A stretch of 64,000 nt of DNA from Ziziphus jujuba (GCF_031755915.1 NC_083388.1:20114001-20178000); one strand, 5' to 3'. Positions 1-12,289 are shown, numbered from the stretch's first letter. Made by a program: numbers and translations. Notes: generated by a model not told the origin, from the sequence alone.

Positions 1-94
1 CAAACATAAGGAAGATGTACAGAAAAATAAAAGAAACCAAGCAAAATAAATTGACAAATTAAAATTTGATCAGTAAATGATTAAATGAATATAC

Positions 95-170
95 ATTATA
101 AAATCCTCCTCTACCAGTAACTTCTTTGTAAAAGAAGTGCAAATCCAGTTCTGTTTGTCGGACATTAAAA
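95..170 (-). CDS. ARID-domain gene, second coding exon (gene continues past the window start)
   Basis: On the minus strand this 76-nt exon lies between an acceptor AG (171-172, preceded by TTTCAATGGC) and a donor GT (93-94). It encodes a stretch containing ELDLHFFYKEVTGRGGFYN, which fits the conserved middle of the ARID DNA-binding domain as found in plant HMG-box/ARID proteins (pattern ELDLH-x2-F-x-EV-x-RGG). Its phase matches the donor proposed at the end of exon 1 (885). The rest of the ARID domain, and an HMG box if there is one, would lie beyond position 1. Assignment rests on motif memory and matching splice phase; no transcript was available. Confidence 0.62.
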
Positions 171-884
171 CTGCCATTGAAATCGATACAAAAATTATCA
201 GAAAAAACCCAAAAAAAAAAAAAAAAAAAGGAAAAGAAAAATTAAGCAAATAAGTTAAAGCAATTATACACCAAAAAATATATGCTATTTGTCACCGTGA
301 CCATCACCAATAGAACTCATATGCACACATGACATTTTAATTTAATTTTCTAATTACAAAAAAAGTTACTTTCTCATACTAGATTTTTTTTTAAAAAAAA
401 ATTTTAAAAAGTCAAAAGAAAATTAAATCCAACCAGTTAATACTTGCCATGTTAGTATGCATCTCACTTGTGATGAGCATCATCAGAGATAAATAGCAAA
501 ATTTTTATACACCCAATGCATAGGGCCAAAGTAGAATCTAAAAAACTAAATTAACAATTTGCTTACACATATATAACATGTATAATTATCCCAAACATAT
601 TCATTAGCTAAAATATTGAAAATGGAGTCAAACTATTAGACAGAAAAATAAATTAGCTTTAAGCCAGACTAAATTTTTGCACCATCAACAAGCTCTAGCT
701 TTTTCAAGCAGATCACAAACAACGATTACATATTAATTACAAAATTCTCTGCTTTTGACCACCAAAAAACAAAAAAAAAACAAACAGTATTTCAAACAAC
801 AATATATTCTAATAAAAAAGAAAGAGAAGAAAACAAAATGTCAAAACAATAAAAGCCAAACGACTAGTCTAACAAATTACTGAC
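171..884 (-). other. Intron of the ARID-domain gene
   Basis: About 714 bp of AT-rich sequence between the proposed donor and acceptor, with several homopolymer A and T runs. No coding stretch or transposon end was recognised. Confidence 0.5.
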
Positions 885-1102
885 ACAAGATTAAGGCCGT
901 ATGAGTCGTAGAAATGAGAGAGTTTCTGATAGAAAAACTCAGAGTTGTCAACTAGGTGCTTCGGATCAGACCCAGAAGACGATGGATTATGGCTATCAAG
1001 GCATTGAAAATTAACATCACTCTGCATTTGGTCCATATTTTGGTCTTTTGCTTCTTCGTCCACATATATATATGAAGGGTTTAAAATAATTAAGCTCATC
1101 AA
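885..1102 (-). CDS. ARID-domain gene, first coding exon
   Basis: The exon opens with MM (ATG at 1102 or 1099) and encodes about 73 residues. The end, LVDNSEFFYQKLSHFYDSYG (residues 50-69), resembles the first helix of the ARID domain in plant HMG-box/ARID proteins. The donor GTCAGT (879-884) leaves two bases of a codon; exon 2 at 170 starts with the third, restoring a frame that continues into the ARID core motif. The acidic, Gln/Asp-rich N-terminus is not conserved in this family. Such proteins are nuclear and bind AT-rich DNA. The open frame running on to 869 is read-through into the intron. An alternative is a relic of such a gene, since only two exons can be checked. Confidence 0.58.
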
Positions 1103-2229
1103 GTTACTTCTTGCATATCTGCTCTACTGCTGGAAATGCGTGGTAGGGGGTTTGACATGCACTTGGCCCACGTGGAGTATTAAAACTGAGCCATTTGAAA
1201 TAAATAAACAAATAAAACTAGAACTAAGCCATTTGATGTAAAGAAAAGGTAATAATGAAAGGCTGTAAGCTTCAAATATTGCTCCAGTATTTTTTTTTTT
1301 TTTTGGGGGTTAAAAATTACCTGACAAGATATTTACCTCCCAAAATTAATTTTAAAAAGATTGAGCATAAAATTTAAATTCTTAGGCCCTTTTTTTTTTT
1401 TTGGTAATTGGATGCTTGGGCTCCTGTATACTAATATGGGCATCAAACGCTGTCTTTTTTTATTTTTTTCGCAATAAGAAAAATGTTGCCTTTAGCATAA
1501 ATAGAAATGCACATTCCATATTCCTTAAGTGGTAGGACAATAAAGTCTAAGAGTTACAAAAATAAATAAATAAATTTTTACTTCAAATTTTTTTTTTTTT
1601 AAAAAAACCAATGAAATTTCTTTAAACCTCAAAGTAATTCTAATTAACGAAATATACTATTTATAAGAATTTGTGATCAATGGAATTTATATATTATATG
1701 ATAATTTAAATAATAGTTTAGAAAGATTCACTTTTTAAAATTAAAAACTTAAAATAAACAATTAATATATAGTTAAATGATACCAATTGTTAATTATCAT
1801 ATTAACAATGATCTTACTAATGATTATTGATCATAAATAATAAAATTCTTAATTAATTGGTAAGGAAGAATATATTAAGAATTAGTTAGATTGACTGATT
1901 ATGGAAAAAAAAAATCTTTTGAAAACAAGGTTTTTATAATGATTAAGGAAATTATTTTGTTATACTTTTCTAATTACTAAAATTTCAAAGTTCCCCCTTT
2001 ATTTTTCCGTTTATTCATTCTATTTGTTTCGTTAAAGAAAATCCTCTTTCTATGTGTCTTAGCAGCATCTTTTACCCATCTTATTTATCCACACGCCGTA
2101 ATTAAACTGTGGTGGCCCATATGGTATCATAATGGTACTAAAATATCCTGTAATTTTAGTTTTTCCTATGAAACAAACTATTATTCTACTCAATTACCAA
2201 AACAAAAAAAGTGCATCATGTGTTATGCT
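1103..2229. other. AT-rich intergenic region upstream of the ARID-domain gene
   Basis: No supported gene. T runs occur near 1290, 1390 and 1590. The part from about 1840 to 2050 resembles 33600-33850 and 36190-36370, a segment that recurs upstream of F-box copies, so it is probably old F-box flanking DNA. The promoter of the minus-strand ARID-domain gene should lie just above 1102, but no clear TATA box was singled out. Confidence 0.5.
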
Positions 2230-2330
2230 TAAACGATTATTCCAAGAGTTTGTTCATACTTCATATATCTCAGAGACCTTCATGACCCCCTTGTAATCCA
2301 TAGCTTTGGTATCAATACTGTTAAGGGGTA
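2230..2330 (-). pseudogene. F-box gene fragment (FBA domain)
   Basis: Read on the minus strand, the segment gives IDTKAMDYKGVMKV, which matches the F-box-associated motif of the form FDAKTMDYKVV seen in the relic at 29958-30314 and the related stretch in 53280-54050. The word TCCAAGAGTTTGTT at 2240 also recurs in the relic at 53850. Nothing of the F-box itself remains, so this is a short relic. Confidence 0.5.
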
Positions 2331-2879
2331 AAATTTGTCCGTCCACTTTCTTTTTTGGTTTTTCCTTTTATAAGGAATGAATTCATATGAAACTTACCTC
2401 CTTTCTGTACCCTAGTGGGCCCAACAGGGACACATTTGTTATCATCTACCCTGATGCACCTAGGTGGGTCCGTTGGGAAGACATTTTTTATGTACTGTTA
2501 TGCCCCTAGTGAACCCGTTGGGAATTCCTTTGCTCCTATTTTCTTCATCCCTCATCTACCTTTTTGATCCTTATCGTCACATTATATATATTATTTAATA
2601 ATTATTTTCTATATTGAATGACGTGGACTATGTGGTCTTCCTCCATGTAGTTGGCTAATTTTCCATATACTACCAACAAATACCACCAAACCCATGAGTT
2701 TGATAGGAAAAATATGCTTCCGCGTACAGGATGAAAGTTGGGTCTAATTAATGGAGTCTGCATCCTAAGAGGTTATCTTTCTTGGCCGATCAATTTGCTG
2801 TATAAATAATATCATTTTGAATATTAGAGACATGGATAATTATATTCCATTTATATTTCCTAAGATATATGGCTATCTC
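2331..2879. other. Intergenic, with a degenerate threefold repeat
   Basis: No gene was seen. Between about 2408 and 2535 a motif of the form CCTAGTGGGCCC-AACAGGGA recurs three times at roughly 45-50 bp spacing (near 2411, 2459 and 2502). Its origin is unknown. Confidence 0.4.
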
Positions 2880-3133
2880 TTTTGCGTGGATCCCTAGGAG
2901 GTCAAACCAGTTAGCACACTTGACCTCGCATTGGGGCTTAGTTAGTGACAATTTTGAACTCTTTGAACCTCTATTAAGATCAGAAGCTTTTGTCCATGCT
3001 ATGAATCAAGACAGTGGCAGTTAGGCTACAGCTTGTCTCTCTGGCAATTTGGTATTGTATTTTGTATCCTTGTTTGCCTGTTTTCGTTTAATATAACTAC
3101 CCCTTTTGATCCCAAAAAAAAAAAAAAAAAAAA
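2880..3133 (+). mobile_element. 3' end of a LINE-type retroposon with poly(A) tail
   Basis: The plus strand encodes FAWIPRRSNQLAH near 2881-2920. This fits the end of the RNase H-like domain carried by plant LINEs (pattern W-x-PR-x2-N-x2-AH). A short untranslated tail follows, ending in 20 A residues (3114-3133). That is the layout of a 5'-truncated LINE copy. No target-site duplication was confirmed, and the upstream limit is uncertain. Confidence 0.45.
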
Positions 3134-3347
3134 GAAGGGTACATATGAGATTCAGTATCGTGATGTTATATAGTAGAGGTGAGTTTAGAGTTGACAATGC
3201 CAGTCTCTCTCTCTCTTTCTTTCTTTTTTTTGAATAAAAAAGGAAAAGTTTGAAGAAATAAAATAACGTTGTTGGAGTAAAGATCTTTGAGAAATCAGCG
3301 TGTTATGGGGCTTGATGTACAATTATTCTTGTTTTGCGTGATTCAAA
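3134..3347 (+). pseudogene. WRN-exonuclease-like pseudogene, 5' part
   Basis: Directly after the LINE poly(A), the sequence GGGTACATATGAGATTCAGT matches the start of the intact gene at 60740 (MGTYEIKY region), followed by a match to its VDNAS stretch and by words shared with the copies at 47.9 and 52.1 kb. Stops and a CT-rich insertion (near 3206-3225) break the frame. Copia I then interrupts the copy; its 3' part resumes at 12734. Confidence 0.6.
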
Positions 3348-3352
3348 TGAAG

Positions 3353-3793
3353 TGTTGTGGTTCTCTGACCACCATAGAGAAGAAATGTGAGAAGAAAATA
3401 AAAAGAATTCTATTACACTCTTGGAAATAGAATACAAAACACAAACTTCTTTTTTTGGGATTCTTACATGGAATCTTTCTCTTCACTGTCAAACTCTCTC
3501 TGGAATTTGTTCACTCTTTTCTCAAGCTCTCTTTAGAATTTTAAAAGCTCTCAACACTCCACACTTGGGATGATATTGAGATTGCTCGGCTTGGCTTGGA
3601 GATGCAACGGGATGGAGTCTATTTATAAGTTCATTAGGTCAGTGCATTTCCATCATTTTCAACAGCTTCTGACAGTTACCCACAGTTGCAGCAACAAGTT
3701 GGTTTTTCGATGTTAAATGCAGCAACCATTGTCAAAAATGGTGGCTGAGCGGTCTTTCACACTATCGATGCAGTGGTGCGGCTGGACTTCACA
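3353..3793 (-). repeat. 3' LTR of copia I
   Basis: On the plus strand the LTR runs from TGTTGTGG to GGACTTCACA and pairs with the copy at 12290-12728. The TGAAG duplication lies just outside. On the minus strand a purine-rich tract (GGAGAAGGAGAAT, about 3794-3806) adjoins it, as expected for the polypurine tract. Confidence 0.9.
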
Positions 3794-3981
3794 ATTCTCC
3801 TTCTCCAACTGCATTTAAAAACTGATGGTCATCTGTCATCCATTCCGGCTATGCCTCTGCATAGCTTCAGCTTCTCTTGAGCAACAACTTTTGTTAGTGT
3901 ATTTGCTGGATTCACTTTTGTATGGATCTTCATTAGTTTCAGCAACTGTTGTTCTATTACTTCACGTATCTAAGAATAGCA

Positions 3982-6900
3982 TGTAACACCTCGTCCCTAA
4001 GTACGTTGGAATTTTCTCATGTTGACCAAGGTTGATTGGGTTTGACCATCGTTGATTGAGAAGGATCAAACTTTGACTTTTTGACTCGGCAAGAATTCTA
4101 GGTTGATTGAGGCACCATTATGAAGTACACATTGACACGAGTCCGTAAACTAGTAGCACGTCAAAAATGCAGCTACGGTTTGAAAGTTATGAGTAAAACA
4201 AGTTGATGTCCGAACTGTCTGAGGGTACCCGAGTTGACTTTTTATTTTTATGAAATTGATTTTTGACTCATATATGGTTGTGAAGTACTCATCGATATAA
4301 GTTTATAAACTAGCGGCACTCCCAATTCGGACATGTGGTTTTAAAGTTATGGACCTGCAAAATTTTTCAAATATTGTATTATTTTAATATTATTTTTAAA
4401 CATATGAACAGTATATGCCACATGTAACTTAGTTAATGGTGCCGTGTGTCACAATGAGAAAATGCCACCTGTCAGCCACAAGTAAATGTTATATTATATT
4501 ATTTTTGTTATTATTTTATATATTATATTATTATGATAAAATTTTATTATTTTAATATTATTTATTTATTTATTTTTAATTCTTTTTTTCTTTATTTTTC
4601 TTTCTTTTCCCACATGGGAAAACCCACGGGGGCCTCCTTCTTTCTTCTTCTTCTTTTTTCTTCCTCTCCTTCCTTCCCCTTGGCCGAACCTCTCTGTCAC
4701 TACCTATTTAAATTTTTCCAGACACCATTAAGAGACACGCATCGGCACCGGTGAATCCCAGTTGCCTGTGAGCTCGGCCAACAAATTTGGCAGCCAATCG
4801 GCTAGTGACACGCCTAGATCGGGTCTCCATTATCGGTGACAGTAAATTTGGTTTTTCCGACGATTCGATCATCACCCGGCCAAATTGATACTCCTTTCTA
4901 ATATTTTCGGATCCTTTGAGCTCAATTTTGAGGTCCATTCAGCTCAATTCCTTGTTGTTTGAGAGATATGAGATGTTGAACTTTGACCGAAAATTTCTGT
5001 CCATTTTTCGATCATCGCCGGTCGATTTGAGCCCAACAGAAGTTGGTAACATATTTCTCACCTCTTTAGCTTTCTATTGGTATCTCATTTGCAAATTATG
5101 GTAAAGTATTTTGAAAGATGCCATTTTTGAATAAAATATTATTATTTTAATAGGATAGTTTGAAAAATGTCTATTTAATATTTAAATAATTATTATTTAT
5201 ATTGTAGATGTCAAATTGTGCTGAATTGAATAAATGTGGTTTGAACCATGTTTAGTATGAATTGATTTGTAGGTTGAGGAATTAATTATATTAAATTACT
5301 AGGATAATATATATATATGTGTGTGTGTGTGTTTAATTATTTAATTATTTATGAAATTGAATTGTTGTGGAAGAGATTAATTTTATAAGATTATGGTTTA
5401 ATATTTACTAAATCTATTGTTGATTTAAATGTTGAGATTTTAATATGTAAATAATGCATTATGTGATTTAACTTCCATATGAATTTTTATGCATCTTTTA
5501 TTATTAATTTGGGGTAAATCAATTTTATGGATTTGAAGGAAATATTTAATTAAAAGACATTTAAAATGTATTTATGTGTTTAATAATTATGTATGCTAGG
5601 ACTTGGTATTCTGGTGATAGGAATTGAAATATTTAATCTGATGTATTTGATGATGGATTATAAGAGAGCATGAAATTTTATCAAACTGGTAAAGGTGTAC
5701 GATTTGATTATATTTTATCAAAATTCTGTAGTTTATAATATTATAAAATATTTTTATCGGTTTTCGATGCACCATATACGTACCGGTGTTCTGTAGTTGT
5801 GGATGTGATTAGTGTGCAGGTGGATGCGGATGTGATTAGCGTGCAGGTTGTAATATCTCCCATGAGTTGCCATCGGACCGAGGGCAGGCAAGTTTGATAT
5901 TGGCCAGAGCCGCCCCCCTCCATGGCCGGGATGACGGTTTAAGCAGCAGCGCGGTGGGACGCTACGCAACCGTATGCCGGTTTCTCTCTTTAATCTCCCC
6001 GTCAGACGGTGCTTTGGGAAGCTAGACATCGTAGGACACCACTGGTATATAATATGTGCATCAAGTATCTTATATATATATATATATATATATTATATTT
6101 GTATGGATCACACCGTACTGGGATAGCGATCCGATGTGGTCCATGAAGAGCTAGCCTTGTAACTATATTGCCTACGAGTTCAGGGGATTGGACGGCCAAT
6201 CTAGGCAACCATCCCGGACTATATTGGTAGCAGGGTGCCGGCGATAGCTGGAAGCATGGATTGCCAAGCATGTTGGAGGGTATCGTTTGTACCCCTGATA
6301 CGAGTACATATTTCATAATATATTTGGAATTTAAAATATTATTTGACCTCGTACTATCCTATCTATTCATAACCTGATTTTCTAACATTATACTTAATTG
6401 TTTTTATTGTCATTATTATTATTAATATTATTCTCGTTATTAATAGTACAATTATTATTTATCAGAATTATGTTTACAATTATTTTCATTATTACTAATA
6501 TTATCATCATCATCATTATCATGATTCTGATTATTATTATTTTTATTATTGTCGTTATTTATTTTTATTTTATTATTATTATTGTGATTTTCATACTGTA
6601 GCGTTGAACAAGTATCACAACCAACGGGTGAGAAATATGGCCATCGGGCAAGTATGATAGTCCTTGGGCAAGTGACAGCCATCGGGGGACTATGACAGCC
6701 CTTGGACAGGTGTGGTTATATGATAGCCTTTGGGCATGTGGGATGACTGTTGATAGTCTGGGACAAGTTATATTAATATCATTATTAGCATTAAATGGTT
6801 AGTATTATTATTATTGTTGATATAGTGGTTAATTTATCTTTCTTTCTATATTACACATTGGTATATTTTTAAAATGATGTGAAATGTATTTGAGATTTGC

Positions 6901-7225
6901 AGCACTAAGTGCGTGGTGTGGGCGGTCATGAACCTATGATGGTATATTTTGGTTGCTTACTTAGTAAATTATTTCCATTGTATATATATATTTTATATCT
7001 AATTTGTTATTGAAATGCTGCTATTTTTGGAATTTATTTGTTGTAAGGTGGGAGGTTATGATAAGGTAGTAGTATATAGGAATACATTTTCGTGCAGGTA
7101 AATTTTGGGCATGTTTTACCCTTAGGGGAGATGCTGTCGGATTTTTCATAGGACGGTTCGATAGGGTCTCTCTGGGAACAGGATTTGTCTAGGGTTTCAG
7201 AAGGGATTTTGGACAGGTCCTGACA
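3982..7225 (+). mobile_element. Solo LTR, 3.2 kb, TGTAACACC family (gypsy-type)
   Basis: Begins TGTAACACCTCGTCCC and ends GGTCCTGACA, with TAGCA to the left and TAGCG to the right (4 of 5 target bases agree). There is no internal coding region, primer-binding site or second LTR, so it is a solo LTR left by recombination. It is homologous along its length to 16556-19680 and shares its start with 63482. It splits the RNase H of copia I. Long LTRs with this start are typical of Tekay/Del chromoviruses; that placement is inference. It contains (TA)n at 6064-6092 and an ATT-rich stretch at 6395-6600. Open frames inside it are not genes. Confidence 0.85.
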
Positions 7226-10200
7226 TAGCGAATGTCAATGTGCTTTGTACGGGAATAATACATTGATTTCTTGCTCAAATCTATGGCACTTTGGTTATCA
7301 CAATGTATCTTGTAGTCTTCTTGCTTGATTCCCAGTTATGTGAGAAAACACTTTAACCACAACATTTCCTTACCCGCTTCTGCTGTGGCAATGTACTCTG
7401 CTTCTGTAGTGGATAAAGCTACACACTTCTGCAACCTTGACTGCCATGACACAGCTTCACCTGCAAAAGTGTAGAGATAATCTGATATAGCCTTTCTGTT
7501 ATCAAGGTCTCTGGCTATATCTGCATCTGTATAGCCTTCCAAGACTGGATCACCTTCCTCGTAGCACAAACATAGCTTTGATGTACCCTTAAGATATCTG
7601 AGAATCCATTTGACTGCTTCCCAGTGTTTCTTTCCAAGATTTAAAAGAAATTTGCTCACAACACCTACTACATGAGCAATGTTTGGTCTGGTACACACTA
7701 TTGCATAAGTCAGACTTCCTACCGCTGAAGAATATAGTACTGATGCCATTTCCTTTATCTCCTCTTTGGATGAGGGGCACGACTTCTTGCCCAACTTGAA
7801 ATGATTTGCAAGTGGAATGTTGACTGGTTTGGCTTTATCCATGTTGAATCTCTTTATCACTCGTTCAACATACTTCTCTTGAGATAGCCATAACCTTTTG
7901 TTTTTCCTGTTTCAGATTATTTTCATTCCCAAAATTTGTTGAGCTGGTCCTAAATCCTTCATATCAAAAGACTTAGATAATTCCTTCTTCAGCTGATTAA
8001 TTTTTATTGCATCTTGTCCCACGATCAACATGTCGTTTACATATAGCACGAGTGCAATGAAGTTTCTATCTGGAAATATTTGAATATAAACACACTGGTC
8101 TACTGCAGTCTTTTTATAGTCTTGACTCACCATAAACGAGTCAAACTTCTTGTACCATTGTCTTGGTGCTTGCTTAAGGCCATATAAGCTCTTCTTCAGT
8201 TTGTAAACGAGGTTTTCTTTCCTTGAAACCTCAAATCCTTCTGGCTGCTCCATGTAGATTTCCTCATGTAAATCATTATGAAAAAATGCTGTTTTCACAT
8301 CCATCTATTTAAGCTCCAGGTTTAGACTTGCTACTAAACGAAAAATGACTTGAATCGAAGTTATTTTACACTGATGAGAAAATCTCGTTAAAGTCAATTC
8401 CTTTCTTCTGAAGAAATCCTTTGACCACCAATCGAGCTTTGTATTTCACTACCTTTTCGCTGTCATCTTTCTTAAGCTTGAACACCCATTTATTCTTTAG
8501 TACCTTCTTTCCTGTTGGAAGCTTAACCAACTCGTAAGTATGATTTTTCTGCAATAATTTCATCTCATCTTGCATTGCTTGCAGCTACTTTTCTTTGTCT
8601 TAATGAAAAGCAGCTTCCTGGAAACTCTCTGGCTCCCCCTCTTCAGTAAGTAGAATATACTCAGATTCTGAAAATCTCTTTGATGGAATTTAGCCTCGCT
8701 CAGATCTTCGAACTTGTAAACCACTGGTTTCAGGAGGTGTACCATCATCTGACTGCTATGATGGCTCTGCAGCTTCTTGAGAGGATTGAGTCTCCCCCTG
8801 TTCAATATCCCCTTTTTCCTCCTCATCCGCTTCTGGTATATCTTCATGCACCTCGTTATCCTCTGTGGCTATTTATGCGGGTACTGGATTAGGACCAAAA
8901 TCTTCGGTACTAGAACTACGATTCGGAGACATTCTAGGCTTTTCTATGTCTTCCATTGTTTGGTTTTCATGGAATACTACGTCTCTGAGAGTAGGAAGGA
9001 ATCTTACTCGATCACATTTTCTCCAGAATTTCAAAATTCAACGGTACTAATGGTGATCTGTTGATCAAATAGCAGGCAACACGAACAGGTTCTCCCCATA
9101 ATGGCTTTGGCAGCTTAACCATACTGATCATACTTCTAACATTTTCCATAATTGTCCCGTTCATTCTCTCGGCTACTCCGTGATGTTATGGGGTGTGAGG
9201 GACTGTATTCTCATGTCCAATGCCGTGTCTTCTGCAATAGGCATCGAACTCCTTGGAAGTATAGTCACCTCCATTATCTGAGCAAAGACATTTTAGCTTC
9301 TTACATGTTTCACGCTCTATCATGGCATGAAACAGTTGGAAGTAATCTAATACTTGGTCCTTTGTCTTCAAGAAATATACCCATACCTTTCGAGAAACAT
9401 CATCAATAAAGGTTAGGAAATACATGTTGCTACCTAGTGATTCTACGTCCATGGGACCACAAACATCAGAGCGCAGCAGACTAAGCAACTCTGATCTTCT
9501 TGATGCAGAGGAACTGAAAGAGACTCTATGTTGCTTACCAAACAAGCAATGACTACAAGGATCTAGCATAGCATCATTGCAAACAGTGATAAGCTTTTTC
9601 TTTGCCAAAGTAGACAATCTTTTTTCACTCATGTGACCGAGTCTCTGGTGCCACAGATTTTGAGATGCCTTACCTGTTGCAATGTTGAGGCTGTCTGCAC
9701 ATCACATGAGTCTTGTACAACGTTCCACAAATATGTCCTTGGGTGAAAACTATGGCACCTTTCATCATTTTCCATGTGCCTTTGCTGAAATGGTTGTCAT
9801 AACCTTACTTGTCTAAGACTGTCCTAAAAGTAGATTAAGCCAAAAGTCTGGAACATGATGGAGATCCTTCAAAGTGATTCTACAACCAACATTTGTTTTT
9901 ACCTGAATATCACCAATTCCTACTATTTTTGCGAAACTAGAATTTTCCATCTTTACCGTACCAAAGTCTCCTACTTTGTACGTTTTAAAGAAATCTCTGT
10001 GTGGAGTGATATGGTAGGATGCTACAGTATTGACAACCCACTCAATGTCTTGGGTTGATATATGAAGGCATGTCTCTTCTTGGGTGGGGCAGAGTGCCAC
10101 TTCTCCTGTAACAGTGACAAGTGTCTCTCCATCCTTCTTCGGCTGATGACCTTGGAGTCTCTGCTCTCTTAACAAGTTTCTGTAGTTCTTTTTCAAGTGA

Positions 10201-10362
10201 CCCTCCAGGCCACAATGATTGCATTTATATGATTCCTGCCGTCTGTAGATCTGCCTCTGCTCTTGCTTCTTCCTCTCCCCCTATCTCGACCACCTCTTTT
10301 CTGTCTTCCTTTTTTTGTGACGAGGGCATGTGATTGATCCATGCCAATGTCTTTTCTCCTGG

Positions 10363-11124
10363 TGATGTGATTCCGCCCGAGCCCGCTCAATCGATAACCC
10401 GCTAGGGTGCTAACCCGATACGAATAAAGATTAGGCCAATCACAAGAGCTAAAATTAAGAGATTTAAGGACAACCTGGGAGTATTTATACAGGGGGTAAT
10501 CAATCTCAACAGAGCTTGTCCATACTTGAAGATACAAAGCCTATTCTAAACATCCAAGTGGTGAAAGCCGATACGGACCCGGGTAGCAATTTTGGTGCAA
10601 ATATGGACAACGGGCAGCATGAAATGGTTCCAACTCTTTAGGGATTCAATACATATGTCTAAGAGGATATGGAATCAAGTCAATCTGGCTTCAAAGGCAT
10701 TCAAAAAGGGGTTGCACGGACAGCTTCAAATTTGGCCTGTTTTTTACTGTATTTTGTGCTGGCTTTACTGTATTTTGCTGAGTTGGCTTTTTCTTTCTCT
10801 TCCAAGCATGGGCAACGTGTGGGACTTCATATTCAGATTATTTGGCATCCTACAAAGCATATTGAAGCTGATTTGGAGCTCAATTTGGTCAAAGATTGGT
10901 CAAAGTCAACTTAGTCAAAAAGCTAGTATTATAGTTTCCTAATTTGATTCTACTTGACTTATCAATAGGTTTTCCATTCCCTATTGTGGCGTCTACATTA
11001 TACCAAGGTTTCTAACCACAGGTTGGTTAGGGGTTGAGGTCCATTCCATTAGAACTTGAACTTAATTGAGATTCGGGCTAATATAATACGGGGTTTAGGT
11101 GCAGGTCGTCCTAGATTCGTATCA
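10363..11124 (+). mobile_element. Solo LTR, 762 bp, in copia I gag
   Basis: Begins TGATGTGATTCC, ends ATTCGTATCA, and has a perfect 5-bp target duplication CCTGG (10358-10362 and 11125-11129). The ends are short inverted repeats of TGAT-type. Removing it and one CCTGG rejoins gag in frame. It is unrelated in sequence to the long TGTAACACC LTRs. The family is unknown, and the 116-residue open frame inside is not recognisable. Confidence 0.82.
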
Positions 11125-11691
11125 CCTGGATTCTTCATTAAATAGGGCATCCTTAACCATAGACATAGTAAGTTTGCTATTCGAGGCCAAATTGCTGAGA
11201 GAGACTACCGATGGCCCCCAACTGTCTGGAAGAGAGCTTAGAAATAGGAGAGCCTGATCCTCATCCCCTAGTTGGTAATCCACAGCAGATAGTTGATTTA
11301 CAAAGCTCTGGAACTCACTGGTATGCTTGGCTACAGAAGTTCCACTCTGTAATTTTAAATTTACCAACCGCTTAAGCAACAATGCTTTGTTCCGAGCAGT
11401 CTTGGCCTGGTACGTGTCCTCCAATTTTGTCCAGAGGGCATATGCATCCGTTTCCTTCGCTACATGATGGAATGCACTGTGATCGATCCATTGCCTGATC
11501 TGATCGATCATTTTCTTGTTTAATTTCTTCCATTCTGCTTCTTTGCTGGGATCAGGGTTTACTCCTTTAGCTTCTATAAGATCGAACAAATCCTTACAAT
11601 TGAGGAGATATTCCATCTGAGGTTTCCAAAGTATATAATTTGAGGCAGTAAGGTTAACCATAGCTCCCAAAGATGATTCTTCAATTGACAT

Positions 11692-12289
11692 AAAGGCTTC
11701 ACCAAAAACGGAGCTAAATTTGGCAAAATGGAGTTAACCGTTGCATCCAGAATGGCCCAAAATGGTGGACTTGACTCTTCCGAGGTCAAAATATAATTAC
11801 CAAAAATTTTGGGGCAAAAATGCAATTTTCCAAAATTTTGGGATCAAATTATAAATAGAGAAACTAAGGGGTCAATCTGTAATTTCTAAAAATACTGAAG
11901 CTATTTTGTAATTTCAAAAACTTTTGTTGACGTGGCGAGCTTGATGACTTGTCAACACGTGGCAGATGACATGTTGCTTGCATGGCAGATGATGTGGTGC
12001 ACTATGCGACTGATGTGTTGATGATATGGCAGCTGGCATGGTCGTCTTTAACCTCCAGACGGCACGTGATCTGCTACAAAAAAAAAAAAATTTGATCGGT
12101 GCGAGGAGGCGCATGAGATGTCCCGTTGCTCTCCGACGAACTTGGTTTTTCTCGTCTCGTCGAGTTGTTTCACCTGGTATTCTCAAATTGTTGATTTGAG
12201 CAACTTTTTGAAACACCAACTTGAAGAACAAAGGCTCTATTTCTTCAAATTTGGAACCCAAGCTCTCAACCTGAAGTTCTGATATCACT
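11692..12289 (-). other. Copia I leader and primer-binding site
   Basis: This is the untranslated leader between the 5' LTR and gag. Next to the LTR, the minus strand reads AGTGATATCAGAACTTCAG (12275-12289), a variant of the initiator-Met tRNA complement TGGTATCAGAGC used by plant copia elements. An A run lies near 12079. Confidence 0.75.

Larger units (their letters stand above)
3829..11691 (-). pseudogene. gag-pol of copia I, broken into pieces
   Basis: Gag begins at ATG 11691. It is cut at 11125 by a solo LTR and resumes at 10362 in the same frame. A frameshift follows near 10200, before the zinc knuckle, whose last Cys is replaced (CNHCGLEGHLKKNY). The protease reads NTV where DTG or DSG is expected. 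The integrase (9186-9632) keeps the HHCC Cys pair and two acidic residues. Reverse transcriptase lies at 7912-8575 and carries YVND in place of the usual YVDD. RNase H lies at 7336-7860 and continues to 7226, where a solo LTR splits the HIDIRY motif. The remaining C-terminus lies at 3829-3981. Several stops and frame changes separate the blocks. Confidence 0.88.

Noticed and set aside
6398..6601. Hydrophobic membrane protein
   Set aside because: An Ile/Phe-only frame from an ATT-rich microsatellite within a solo LTR.
10592..10942. 116-residue hypothetical protein
   Set aside because: It falls within the CCTGG-flanked solo LTR and resembles nothing.
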